Shown: positions 53,443 to 61,430, counted from the first letter of the stretch. The stretch: DNA of 64,000 nucleotides from Sporosarcina sp. Marseille-Q4943 (GCF_943736995.1 NZ_CALSFT010000002.1:1612501-1676500); one strand, 5' to 3'. Numbers and translations: made by a program. The notes: generated from the letters alone by a model not told the origin.

Positions 53443-53909
53443 TGAATTAGGCGGATCAATTGATACAGGAGTATACGGGTGGGTTGGAAGAAGTTGAAAC
53501 AGCGGGCGGACCGATTGGAAGGGGATAAGCCTATTGATGTACATGACTTAAAGCAGTTCAATAGTATGATTGCATATATGTCTTTTTCTTTCGAGTGGCT
53601 GAAAACGGGTAGGCAGCCTGGAATTTATCGCGGGGTGGCTGAAAAGTCTGTTTACCAGAAGAGATCTTATGAAAATATTGATTTGATACCCGATATTGTT
53701 AAGCAGATAAAAAACGATGATCGGAAAAGAGAAGGTTATTTTGGCATCTTTTTCGGAAAAAGAGAGAGTATGCTATTTACTGCATGTCGGCCATAAAAAG
53801 AGTATGGGTGATTATAGCTATAGAATTAGGTGTCAGCAAAAGCACCGTCCAAACGCATATAACCGTGCAAAATCAAAGGTTAAACAAAGATTTCAAGAAG
53901 CTGAATTAA
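53443..53909 (+). pseudogene. Remnant of a PBSX Xpf-like positive control (sigma-like) factor
   Basis: Pieces in different frames add up to one protein. ADQLIQEYTGGLEEVE is followed by FNSMIAYMSFSFEWLKTGRQ and PGIYRGVAEKSVYQKRSYEN. Next comes ILASFSEKERVCYLLHVGHK, and in a third frame the C-terminal HTH IAIELGVSKSTVQTHI. This order and the EWLKTGRQPG and SEKER blocks fit phage PBSX Xpf-type positive control factors. At least three frameshifts break it. A terminase remnant follows at 55091, the same order as in PBSX. Confidence 0.75.
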
Positions 53910-54083
53910 GTGTTATGTCATACGCTTGTTATACGAAGTCTATATTTATGAGGGGGAGAATTAAAAGAGGGAGTGCGTCCGAGTGATGGACTAACTCTAA
54001 TAGCCCCGATACATAAGGGATATTGTTAGTATTTAAAGACTTTTGATCTTCTTTGTTGTACGATATCACTATGAGGTGAGAAA

Positions 54084-54260
54084 ATGGATATAAAAAAATT
54101 GATAGACAAGCTCACTAGTTCAGACCCACTGGTTCCATTAACTCGACAAGAAAAGGATTTATTACTACGTCTATTACGAAAAGGCGTCTTGACTGAGGAT
54201 AGATTGAAAAATAGCATACAAGTTTCGAGCGGGCACTGTCCCTGCTGCGGGAAAGAATAA
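54084..54260 (+). CDS. Small protein with C-terminal CPCC motif
   Basis: A 58-residue protein that starts MDIKKLIDKLTSSDPLVPLT and ends HCPCCGKE. The C-terminal His/Cys cluster may bind a metal. GAGGTGAG lies 5 bases before the ATG. It is intact, 15 bases before the next gene, and sits among broken phage genes. No family was recognised. Confidence 0.65.
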   Translation: MDIKKLIDKLTSSDPLVPLTRQEKDLLLRLLRKGVLTEDRLKNSIQVSSGHCPCCGKE

Positions 54261-54275
54261 CTAGGAGGAAGTGTT

Positions 54276-55025
54276 ATGTCTTTCCTAAGGGTGCATAAAA
54301 ATCCTGAAACGAGATTCGATATCGTATTCCAAAGAGATCCTAATCGGAGTGAGGAAGAAGCAATTGGAGGTAGCGAAGATCTTTATGTTGAAATAGAAAG
54401 AGCCTCAAACGTCATAAAAAGCATGCATTCTTCAGAAACTGTAAAGGATGATTATTTTCAAAGGCTTGTCTCCTTAGCTCAAGTTGGTTTTGTGGGAGAT
54501 GATCCAGATCCGAAGCTTGCTAGTGACTCACTTAGGATATTGAAGGAAGAGATATTAGCGATTGAAGGTCATATAATTAAAAATCGATATATGATAAATT
54601 TGGGTATTCAAGCACTTATCTATTCCGCGCTGGTTTGGATTTTGTGGTGGATATTGTTTTTGATCTTAGGAACAAGAGCATCTTCACTTTTAATATATAG
54701 TGTTGTTTGGACAGGGGCTATGTTCGGAACTTGGATATCTTTTGGAGCGCGAAAATTCGAATTGAAATTCGAAGACTTAAATTCGCTCGAAAAGGATAAA
54801 ATGTATTCTTATGTTAGACTACCTTACATCGGGATTTGTAGTTGGGCCTTGCTGCTATTTCTGAACAGCGGTTTGTTGAAGTTGGAAATAGGGAGTGCAA
54901 AATCAGAAGAATTACTTAAAAACACCGAAGCGCAATTGTTGATTGGGTTTATTGCCGGATTACTGGAAAGTAAATTGGGAATAAATTTGTATAATAAAGC
55001 AGAGGATTTAACCAACAAACTTTAA
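54276..55025 (+). CDS. Hypothetical membrane protein in prophage remnant
   Basis: A 249-residue protein. A soluble N-terminal part (1-110) is rich in charged residues. It is followed by about four membrane helices, beginning IQALIYSALVWILWWILFLI and SLLIYSVVWTGAMFGTWISF and ending near LLIGFIAGLLES. AGGAGG lies 7 bases before the ATG and a terminator follows. It is intact and likely co-transcribed with the CPCC protein. Function unknown. Confidence 0.7.
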   Translation: MSFLRVHKNPETRFDIVFQRDPNRSEEEAIGGSEDLYVEIERASNVIKSMHSSETVKDDYFQRLVSLAQVGFVGDDPDPKLASDSLRILKEEILAIEGHIIKNRYMINLGIQALIYSALVWILWWILFLILGTRASSLLIYSVVWTGAMFGTWISFGARKFELKFEDLNSLEKDKMYSYVRLPYIGICSWALLLFLNSGLLKLEIGSAKSEELLKNTEAQLLIGFIAGLLESKLGINLYNKAEDLTNKL

Positions 55026-55052
55026 GCATCATCGTGCTGATGGTGCTTTTTC
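55024..55052 (+). terminator. Intrinsic terminator
   Basis: AGCATCATC pairs with GATGGTGCT (one T-G pair) around GTGCT and is followed by TTTTTCT. Confidence 0.8.
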
Positions 55053-55090
55053 TATGCCTGAAAATCAAAGGGGGCGGATGGTGATGTGAA

Positions 55091-55450
55091 GTGCCGAATT
55101 GGGATGAGATTCAGAAAGAATGGGAATCCAGTGAAATAACATTAAGGAATCGGCCGAGAAACACAGCGTAAAAGATTCAACCATGCGCAGCAGGAAAAAC
55201 AGAGAGAAATGGCAACGCAACGATGTAAAACGCGCAACGAAAATGAGCAGTGTTGCAAGGAAGAAAAGCGTGGGTGTTGCAACTGAGAAAAAGAAGATAT
55301 CATCTATTGGACAATAGAGAAGGAGTGGTAAACCTAATCCTAAGAACCAGTTTACGAAACGGAACAGGGCAGCAGTAACACATGGCTTCTTATCGAAGTT
55401 ATTCCAGCAAAGGAAGGAGATTTTTGGTTACTTTTATTTACCTGTTGTAA
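55091..55450 (+). pseudogene. Remnant of a phage terminase small subunit
   Basis: From a GTG at 55091 the frame reads PNWDEIQKEWESSEITL. After a frameshift near 55144 it continues as AEKHSVKDSTMRSRKNREKW, the terminase-small helix-turn-helix. An in-frame TAG at 55314 and a further frame change follow before GKPNPKNQFTKRNRAAVTHG. The arrangement matches PBSX XtmA-type small subunits. No large subunit follows, so the prophage is truncated here. Confidence 0.75.
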
Positions 55451-55890
55451 AGGTTGATTCTTGAAATACGACAGAAGTGTCTGAGGGATGTTTAAATAGT
55501 GTATATTACGGAATTATGTACAGTTTCTAGTTGTTAGCAATTGCCGCTTTGTGGTCATGCTGTTAAACACCGCTCTCCCCCCAGCTAGCAAGCCTTCTTA
55601 GTGTACTGGTACATAGAGGTGTCGTTGCGTGTTAAAAACTTAGCGTTCAATGGTAAAAAAGATGATACAAGTGGTGAAAAATCGCGAGGACAAATCATTC
55701 TGATAAATATTCATGAAGAGAGGATTGGTTAACCAGCCTTCTTTTCCCTTTTATATACAGTAAGAAAAGGGGAATATGATTTTCTTTATTTCGGAATTAA
55801 GATTTTCGAAATGGTTTGTTCCGGTCCGATATGAAAAACTTCCGGTGAATAGAATACTTTGGATTATAGCATCATGGACAACCTAATGAA
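55451..55890. other. Non-coding boundary between prophage remnant and RiPP region
   Basis: No gene, RNA or clear repeat is visible. A short palindromic GGTTAACC (near 55727) and a CCCTTTT...AAAAGGG pair follow. Base composition becomes more AT-rich from about 55700. Confidence 0.4.
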
Positions 55891-55895
55891 TAAAT

Positions 55896-55927
55896 TAGAA
55901 AAAGAGAAGGCATCTTACACCTCCTCT
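55896..55927 (-). terminator. Terminator of the regulator-propeptide transcript
   Basis: On the minus strand AGAGGAGG pairs with CCTTCTCT (one G-T pair) and is followed by TTTTTCT. It lies 10 bases after the propeptide stop codon. Confidence 0.75.
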
Positions 55928-55937
55928 ATTCATATAG

Positions 55938-56066
55938 TCATAATTTTTCAATTTCTACCGGATTACTTGTCGGTTTAGGAGCATCTTCATCATCAGCAAA
56001 AACTGTAGGAGAAAGTCCAATAAACATAATTAATGTTAATAATATATACGAGAAAACCTTTTTCAT
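55938..56066 (-). CDS. Putative exported signalling propeptide (NprX/PapR-like)
   Basis: This 42-residue peptide has a typical secretion signal, MKKVFSYILLTLIMFIGLSP followed by TVFA, and a short acidic/proline-rich tail, DDEDAPKPTSNPVEIEKL. Its ATG directly follows the TAA stop of the regulator gene (TAAATG), with GGAGG inside the regulator's last codons, so translation is coupled. Size, layout and position are those of NprX and other RRNPP pheromone precursors, where a C-terminal 5-8 residue peptide is cut out and re-imported through Opp. The mature sequence cannot be told from this. It is too short to have a known family. Confidence 0.72.
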   Translation of the reverse strand: MKKVFSYILLTLIMFIGLSPTVFADDEDAPKPTSNPVEIEKL

Positions 56067-57392
56067 TTATAAATCCTCCACTGAAGTTATTTTTTTTTGT
56101 TTTAAAGCACTTAAACTTGAATATTGATAATAAAGGCTAGCAGCCTTATATTTGCTTTGATTTCTATAGTAATCCCCTAACATCATAGAGTATTTCTGTA
56201 CATACCGGTAATCTTTTATTTTTTTAAAATATTTAACAGACTTTTTTAATACAATTTCATAATCCGCGTATGCACTATATTTAGCTCGATAAACATTAAA
56301 ATGAAAAAAGTAAGAATGAAAAAATGTTTTTAACTCACAGTTGTCATTCAATAAATCAATTCCAATATTACACCATTTTAAAACATTAGAGGAATCTCCT
56401 TGTTTCGAATACTCTCGAATAATACACAAGATAGTTGAAAAAGAAGTAGAAAGTTGACTATTTTCTTGCTTATAACTAAAACTTTTTTCGAAATTCTTAA
56501 TCGCTTCTTCACAATTTCCTTGTGCGGAATATAATGCACCAAAGTTATGATGAATCATTCCATTGTATATACTCAAATTTAACCGTTTTGTTAATTTATA
56601 AGCAGCAGAAAAATTAACTTCTGCATTTTTGAATTCCAATAGGTTGCGTTGAGCAATACCTAAAACAATGGATCCATCGATAATACGCTCAAAATAATGG
56701 TTATCTTTATAGTATTCTAAAGCCATAGAGGAGTATTTGACAACATTGAAATAATCTCTACCTTTTAAATAGAATAAACTTAAAGCATTATAAAAGTCAG
56801 CGTTTTCCCATTCATGAAGCATTACGTACTCTTTTTGTCTTAAAGACTTTTTAAAGTAGCTAACTAAGTTGGGATTATCGTTTAATGAGTAATAGTAGAG
56901 CGCTAAATTAAAGTAGTAAATAAATTTAAGTTTTTCACTCAATTTATTCTCTATGCTCTTTAATTGAATTATCTTACTCTCATAGTCTGTTGAATTATCA
57001 TTTGTTATTAATAGTAATCTAAACATAAGTAAGTGGTAAAGATATAAGTTGTCTGTCTCTTGAAACCTGAACTTAATGTCGATAAACTTTGGTAATTGTT
57101 TTCTTATTAAATTTTGGTTCCTATAAAGTAAGCCTTCTTTATATAATTCTAATAACGATGAAATAATGTCATCTTCTTCTTTACTGCAAACTTCAATAAT
57201 CTCAATGTTTAATCTCCTTAGCAGAAGTTCAACAATATCCTCATTAGGTAGAATCTTTCCGTTTTCAATTTTGCTAAGATAAGAAATTGAGCATATTCCT
57301 TTTGCTAAAGCTGCTTGTTTAATATTTTGATTCTTTCTCTCGATTTTAATATTGAAACCAATATTATCAAGAATAGCTTTTTGTTTTTTTAT
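56067..57392 (-). CDS. HTH-TPR transcriptional regulator of the RRNPP type
   Basis: A regulator of about 441 residues. The N-terminal Cro/C1-type HTH is in KGICSISYLSKIENGKILPN (about residues 32-52), very like NprR/PlcR-type proteins. A long all-helical TPR region (about 75-430) follows, with repeats such as AIKNFEKSFSYKQE and AASLYYQYSSLSALKQ. TPRs of this family bind a short imported peptide that changes DNA binding. AGGAGG is followed 8 bases later by ATA (57392); no ATG lies between it and the HTH, so a non-standard start or the GTG at 57401 inside the SD must be used. The predicted mRNA start excludes the upstream ATG at 57443. It is divergent from the RiPP operon and probably its regulator. 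Confidence 0.82.
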   Translation of the reverse strand: MKKQKAILDNIGFNIKIERKNQNIKQAALAKGICSISYLSKIENGKILPNEDIVELLLRRLNIEIIEVCSKEEDDIISSLLELYKEGLLYRNQNLIRKQLPKFIDIKFRFQETDNLYLYHLLMFRLLLITNDNSTDYESKIIQLKSIENKLSEKLKFIYYFNLALYYYSLNDNPNLVSYFKKSLRQKEYVMLHEWENADFYNALSLFYLKGRDYFNVVKYSSMALEYYKDNHYFERIIDGSIVLGIAQRNLLEFKNAEVNFSAAYKLTKRLNLSIYNGMIHHNFGALYSAQGNCEEAIKNFEKSFSYKQENSQLSTSFSTILCIIREYSKQGDSSNVLKWCNIGIDLLNDNCELKTFFHSYFFHFNVYRAKYSAYADYEIVLKKSVKYFKKIKDYRYVQKYSMMLGDYYRNQSKYKAASLYYQYSSLSALKQKKITSVEDL

Positions 57393-57414
57393 AAAAACCA
57401 CCTCCTGAACCAAT

Positions 57415-57443
57415 ATTATACAATTCAAATTTATATAAAACAA
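57415..57443 (-). promoter_or_regulatory. Promoter of the RRNPP regulator gene
   Basis: TTGTTT (complement of 57438-57443), a 17-base spacer and a perfect TATAAT (complement of 57415-57420) lie just upstream of the AGGAGG site. The predicted transcript starts near 57408, leaving a leader of about 15 bases. Confidence 0.7.
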
Positions 57444-58185
57444 CGATAAATAAAATTATTTTTCTAATTCTTTGCAACTGTGGGTATAAAAGTCTATGGG
57501 AATACTGTCTTAGTAGAAGAGTACGTCTACGATCGGAATAGGTTTAGGGTTCTCTAAGACATTTAGTCTGTGTCCAGCCATTCACTATAAGAATCGCTCC
57601 CAGTTACTTGCCCACCCAAAAAAACATCTTTGTTCAGAAGAAGTAATCTAGTAATTCTTCAAATAGAAATTCATTTTGCCGTCGGTTCCCACTACGAATA
57701 CAAAAAACACAAGGTTAAATTTAAGGACAATAGCCATACGCCAAAACACCTCAGAAAAAGATATTATCTCCGGTATTTTTACTCACAGTATACAACTATT
57801 CAAATCCTCCAGTTAACCAACGACAATATTAATCGCCACAGTTTGACGAAAGTATTTTTTGAGTTTTCTGAGAGAGTTACAGGAGTACTCATAGCTAGCA
57901 TTAGACATATACCACGCTTTTTGCTAAAAACTCTGTCGTAAAACCATTTGGTTATACGTTCACGAATATTTGTTAACTAGTGAAACAGATAAGGCTATTT
58001 CCTTATAGCAGTTGAATGAGATTTTCCAATATACCGCTAAAAAAAGTCGCAGAAAGAGAAATTATTAGTCAAATTTCATTATGAAAGGTGACTACTAAAT
58101 CGAAATTTCGATATTTGTGGAAAATATGTTTAATTTACAATCTTTAATGAGGTATAAAATCCAAAACTTTCTCAACCTAAAAATG
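57444..58185. other. AT-rich intergenic region between regulator and RiPP operon
   Basis: No supported gene. A plus-strand frame at 57630-57941 (103 codons, very basic) has no ribosome binding site or recognisable domain and may be a broken gene. The sequence has many stops in all frames. A binding site for the regulator may lie here but none was identified with confidence. Confidence 0.4.
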
Positions 58186-58247
58186 TTGAAAAATATTGTG
58201 TTGCTTGTAAACTTAACTTAAGAGTCTGAGTAGTCAGATTCGAGTCT
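58186..58247 (+). promoter_or_regulatory. Possible promoter and operator of the RiPP operon
   Basis: TTGAAA (58186-58191), a 16-base spacer and TAAACT (58208-58213) could be a weak promoter. Just after it lies the palindrome TCTGA-GTAG-TCAGA (58225-58238), flanked by a direct repeat GAGTCT (58222 and 58242). A weak -10-like site and a regulator target are what a pheromone-activated promoter would show. This is a reading by eye. Confidence 0.35.
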
Positions 58248-58271
58248 AAACAGAAAGGAGGTAAGGAACAT

Positions 58272-58433
58272 ATGAATATTAAAGTTGATGCTATCAATCT
58301 CTCAAGTATTATGGAAAATGCGCAAGATCAACTTCAAGATTTATTACAGGCGGGTTGTTGTACAACTGGTGGGTGTGAATCCCCGATAACTATGGTAGAA
58401 GAAGAAATGGAAGAAGCAACAGAAGAAGTTTAA
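58272..58433 (+). CDS. RiPP precursor peptide 1 (azole/dehydro type)
   Basis: A 53-residue peptide with leader MNIKVDAINLSSIMENAQDQ-LQDLLQAG and core CCTTGGCESPIT (residues 29-40). A very acidic tail, MVEEEMEEATEEV, completes it. The core has three Cys, three Thr and one Ser, the substrates for cyclodehydration and dehydration. It is 55-60% identical to precursor 2, with the leader and the CC.T..CESP.T positions most conserved. A strong AAAGGAGG lies about 9 bases before the ATG. It is the first gene of an operon with YcaO, SagB and LanB enzymes. The leader cleavage site is unknown; after AG is a guess. Confidence 0.88.
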   Translation: MNIKVDAINLSSIMENAQDQLQDLLQAGCCTTGGCESPITMVEEEMEEATEEV

Positions 58434-58478
58434 TACAATATCTTAGTCCTATTACGAGGAGAGAAAGGGAGAGAATTT

Positions 58479-58652
58479 ATGAATTTAAAATTAGAAAGCA
58501 TTAATCTATCAAATATCATGGAAAATGGACAAGAAGTACTTCAAGAATTATTGCAAGCCGGTTGTTGCTCAACAGCAATTTGTGAATCACCATTAACTCC
58601 GTCTTATAAAACATCAACTGGTAATGAATTAGGAAATTCTGAGGATATCTAA
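58479..58652 (+). CDS. RiPP precursor peptide 2 (azole/dehydro type)
   Basis: A 57-residue paralogue of precursor 1: leader MNLKLESINLSNIMENGQEV-LQELLQAG, core CCSTAICESPLT (residues 29-40) and a different tail, PSYKTSTGNELGNSEDI. Conservation of CC, Thr32, Cys35, Glu36, Ser37, Pro38 and Thr40 in both cores suggests these residues define the product scaffold. AGAAAGGGAGAG precedes the ATG. The tail is less acidic than in precursor 1. A terminator follows before the enzyme genes. Confidence 0.88.
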   Translation: MNLKLESINLSNIMENGQEVLQELLQAGCCSTAICESPLTPSYKTSTGNELGNSEDI

Positions 58653-58675
58653 AATATATTTAGAGTTCATAGAGT

Positions 58676-58705
58676 AAAAAAAGGGTAGTATCTACCCTTT
58701 TTCTA
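58676..58705 (+). terminator. Intra-operon terminator after the precursor genes
   Basis: GGGTAG (58683-58688) pairs with CTACCC (58692-58697), extended by AAAA/TTTT, with a TAT loop and TTTTT after. It should limit read-through so that the precursors are made in excess over the enzymes. Confidence 0.8.
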
Positions 58706-58726
58706 CTTTTTTGGGGGGATGCTTTT

Positions 58727-59500
58727 ATGAATCTGAAATTAAACGCAAGGTGTTTTGAAATAGGAGAGAGATTATTTTTTTCTAATGCTACTGCTGGTGA
58801 TGTAGTAGTCTCTGGTGAAGCGCAGGGCTTAGTAAGGCAACTTACTTCATATGCAAATGGAATAACACCTTTGGAAGACATTGCGTTGGAAATGAATTGT
58901 TCTGAAAATGAGATCTTAGAATTAATTGATCCATTATTAAAGAAAAATTACATTTCAATAGTTGAAAATAAAATAAAAGGAATAGTACTTTCAAGTGGTA
59001 TTTCACAAAAATCAATAGATTTACTTTGTGAACAAAGCGACTTAAAACATATTTTAAAGTCTTGTCCTATGACTGGATTTGCGATCAATAAAGATGAAAA
59101 ATTCATTCTAGCGATTGGTAGAGAAGAGAATGAATCTTTCTTTATGAATGTAAATCAACAAGCAACTAGTTTAGGGATTCCTTGGATACGTCTAGCCATT
59201 AGTTACAATAAAATATTTTTTGGACCAATCTTTTTTCCTAAACAGGGTCCATGCTTTGGATGTTTTCAGACAAGATTATTTAATAATAACCAAAATGATC
59301 AAGTAGAGAGAATCTATGATTTGGGCAATATCGAATTGGCAGCTATAGGTTTAATAAAGTCAGAGATTATAAAGTTCGTCGATAAAGAAAAGTTTTGCAA
59401 TTTATTTGAACAGGAAAATATATTGGATCTAAATTTATTTACTATGGAGAGTTATAAGCTATTTAAAGTTCCGGGATGTGATATGTGTGCAAATAGGTAA
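58727..59500 (+). CDS. E1/ocin-ThiF-like cyclodehydratase partner
   Basis: A 257-residue protein that probably binds the precursor leader and presents the core to YcaO. The first ~90 residues look like a winged-helix recognition element (LEDIALEMNCSENEILELID). The rest is a shortened E1-like fold with a zinc tetrathiolate: GPCFGCF (about 178-184) and CDMC at the C-terminus (252-255). The ATP-binding E1 motif is not clear. GGGGGGA precedes the ATG. It overlaps ycaO by 23 bases, showing coupled translation. It fits the separate C/F protein of azole RiPP systems. Confidence 0.78.
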   Translation: MNLKLNARCFEIGERLFFSNATAGDVVVSGEAQGLVRQLTSYANGITPLEDIALEMNCSENEILELIDPLLKKNYISIVENKIKGIVLSSGISQKSIDLLCEQSDLKHILKSCPMTGFAINKDEKFILAIGREENESFFMNVNQQATSLGIPWIRLAISYNKIFFGPIFFPKQGPCFGCFQTRLFNNNQNDQVERIYDLGNIELAAIGLIKSEIIKFVDKEKFCNLFEQENILDLNLFTMESYKLFKVPGCDMCANR

Positions 59501-60719
59501 CTTGGATTTGGAGAGTCTAGTTAATTCGAGGGCAGGCCTAGTTAGTAAATTAAAAGAGATAAAACCGTTACCGGAAGTGCCATTAATTAATCGGTATTTA
59601 GCTATAATTAATTATAAAGAAAATTCAAATGTGTTCACAATTAGCGGATCAGGTTTTTCATTAAATAAACAAGAGGCCATGATATCTTCAGTAGGTGAAG
59701 CAATTGAACGATATTGTGCACATATTATTGATTCGAATATTAAATGGAGTAGTTATAGAAATTTGCAAAGCAACGGGGATGTACTTGATCCCTCATTAAT
59801 TACACGACTAACAGAAGAACAGTATAAGAATAAATATAACCAGTTGCCACCTGATCTAAATACAAAATTAGGTTGGAGTACGTGTGTGGATTTTCAAACA
59901 GGAAAAGATATATTTGTCCCCACTGAAATGATTTATTTAAGAAAAATTCAAAATCCTCTTATACGTGATATTATCTCTACTGGATTAGCATGTGGTCCAA
60001 CTAAAGATAATGCAATTCAGAATGGATTATTAGAATGTATTGAACGAGATAGCTTTATGCTTTTTTGGTTATTCTTACGAGCCAATTTCAAAATTGATAT
60101 TTCTTCACTAGATGATAATCATGAAATATCCAAATTATACCTTCTTGCAAAAAGATTTAGGTTAAACGTTACCCTTCTTGATATTACAACAGATTTAGGA
60201 ATACCTTCTATTGTTACTATTCTAACTAAAAATGGGACATCTGGATTTTATATGGGTTGCGCATCACATATTAATTATGAACAAGCTATTTATAAGTCGT
60301 TAAAAGAAGGGATTGGAGGATATAGCATTTATTACGAATCACTCTACATCCATGATACTGTCATTCCTAGGTCTGCTGATGAGATACGTACTCTGGATGA
60401 TCATGTCCTATATTATTTTGCTGGCAATCACGATAATATTTTATCCGATATTGATCATGGTAACAAAATAGTAGATGCTAAACATCTTCTTAATACTAAA
60501 AATATATCGTTAAAATCGCTAAAAGATTTTCCTATTTACTATAAAAACATTACTTCAGAAGATATTAAAGAAATAGGTGTGTCCGTTGTGCGAGTAGTAT
60601 GCCCAACTCTCTGTTATCTACCTGTGGGAGAGAGCTTTTTAAGTTGTCAAAGAATAGAAAGATTCAAAGTGAACTATAACAAAATAGAATTAAACTTAGC
60701 TCCACACCCCTTCCCTTAG
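59478..60719 (+). CDS. YcaO-domain azoline-forming cyclodehydratase
   Basis: A YcaO protein of about 413 residues that uses ATP to turn Cys/Ser/Thr into azolines. The ATP/Mg motifs are SSVGEAIERYCAH (about 76-88), NGLLECIERDSF (about 180-191) and the Glu in LKEGIGGY. The protein ends in APHPFP, a PxPxP-like tail that places the active site in azole-forming YcaO proteins. The GTG at 59478 overlaps the E1-like gene; the RBS is weak and starts at 59487 are possible. Together with the next gene (dehydrogenase), thiazoles or oxazoles are expected. Confidence 0.9.
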   Translation: MICVQIGNLDLESLVNSRAGLVSKLKEIKPLPEVPLINRYLAIINYKENSNVFTISGSGFSLNKQEAMISSVGEAIERYCAHIIDSNIKWSSYRNLQSNGDVLDPSLITRLTEEQYKNKYNQLPPDLNTKLGWSTCVDFQTGKDIFVPTEMIYLRKIQNPLIRDIISTGLACGPTKDNAIQNGLLECIERDSFMLFWLFLRANFKIDISSLDDNHEISKLYLLAKRFRLNVTLLDITTDLGIPSIVTILTKNGTSGFYMGCASHINYEQAIYKSLKEGIGGYSIYYESLYIHDTVIPRSADEIRTLDDHVLYYFAGNHDNILSDIDHGNKIVDAKHLLNTKNISLKSLKDFPIYYKNITSEDIKEIGVSVVRVVCPTLCYLPVGESFLSCQRIERFKVNYNKIELNLAPHPFP

Positions 60720-60738
60720 TAAAAGGAGTTGTTAACCT

Positions 60739-61425
60739 ATGAATTTGCATGAGTTTTTTCATATTAATACTTTTAATTATCCAGAGCAGTTGTTAAACGC
60801 TAAAGGTGAACTTTTTGAATCGCATCCTAGAGGTAAAGTGTTTTATCAAGATGGCCAAGCTTTTAAAGGTTCTATTGAAGAACAACTCTATTATTCAGAT
60901 AGAGCATATAATAAAAATCCTTTTAAGAAAACTATTCTGCAAAATTTATTACAAAAAGCATATGTAGTAATGGACTCTAAGGAATCTTTGCACGGATCCG
61001 TACCTTCAGCAGGTGGTCTTTTCCCTTTAGAGATCTATGTAGCTGCATTAAATATCGAAGGTATTGATAGGGGTATTTATCATTTTGATAAAATCGAACA
61101 AGTTTTAACACCTATTTCTTACATTGAAAAATGGACTACAGACATTTATTTTCCTGAAATCAACAAATTTACTGAGGACTCTCCCGTAATATTGTTTATG
61201 ACATGTAACTTCGAGAATATAGTTAAAAAATATGGGGCTCGAGGCTATCGCTATGCATTGATTGAAGCAGGACATATTGGACAAAATGTGCGTAGTTACT
61301 GTGCTAGATTAAATTTGGCTAGTTGCCCCATAGGTGCGTTTTATGATGACACTGTTAATTCATTGCTAAATTTGCAACCAGGTGATTTTACAGTTTATGC
61401 ATATTCGATTGGAGAAAAAAGGTGA
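60739..61425 (+). CDS. SagB-type FMN dehydrogenase (azoline oxidase)
   Basis: A 228-residue nitroreductase-fold protein that oxidises azolines to azoles with FMN. Family motifs are SVPSAGGLFPLEIYVAAL (about 89-106) and YRYALIEAGHIGQNVRSYC (about 173-191), including the Tyr-x-Ala-Leu-x-Glu-Ala-Gly-His block. The usual catalytic Lys-Tyr pair was not located with confidence. AAAAGGAG lies before the ATG. Its stop overlaps the next gene's possible GTG start. Confidence 0.88.
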   Translation: MNLHEFFHINTFNYPEQLLNAKGELFESHPRGKVFYQDGQAFKGSIEEQLYYSDRAYNKNPFKKTILQNLLQKAYVVMDSKESLHGSVPSAGGLFPLEIYVAALNIEGIDRGIYHFDKIEQVLTPISYIEKWTTDIYFPEINKFTEDSPVILFMTCNFENIVKKYGARGYRYALIEAGHIGQNVRSYCARLNLASCPIGAFYDDTVNSLLNLQPGDFTVYAYSIGEKR

Positions 61426-61430
61426 AGATA

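Noticed and set aside
57630..57941. 103-codon basic plus-strand frame before the RiPP operon
   Set aside because: No start signal and no family. Looked at as a transposase remnant but no IS motif was found.
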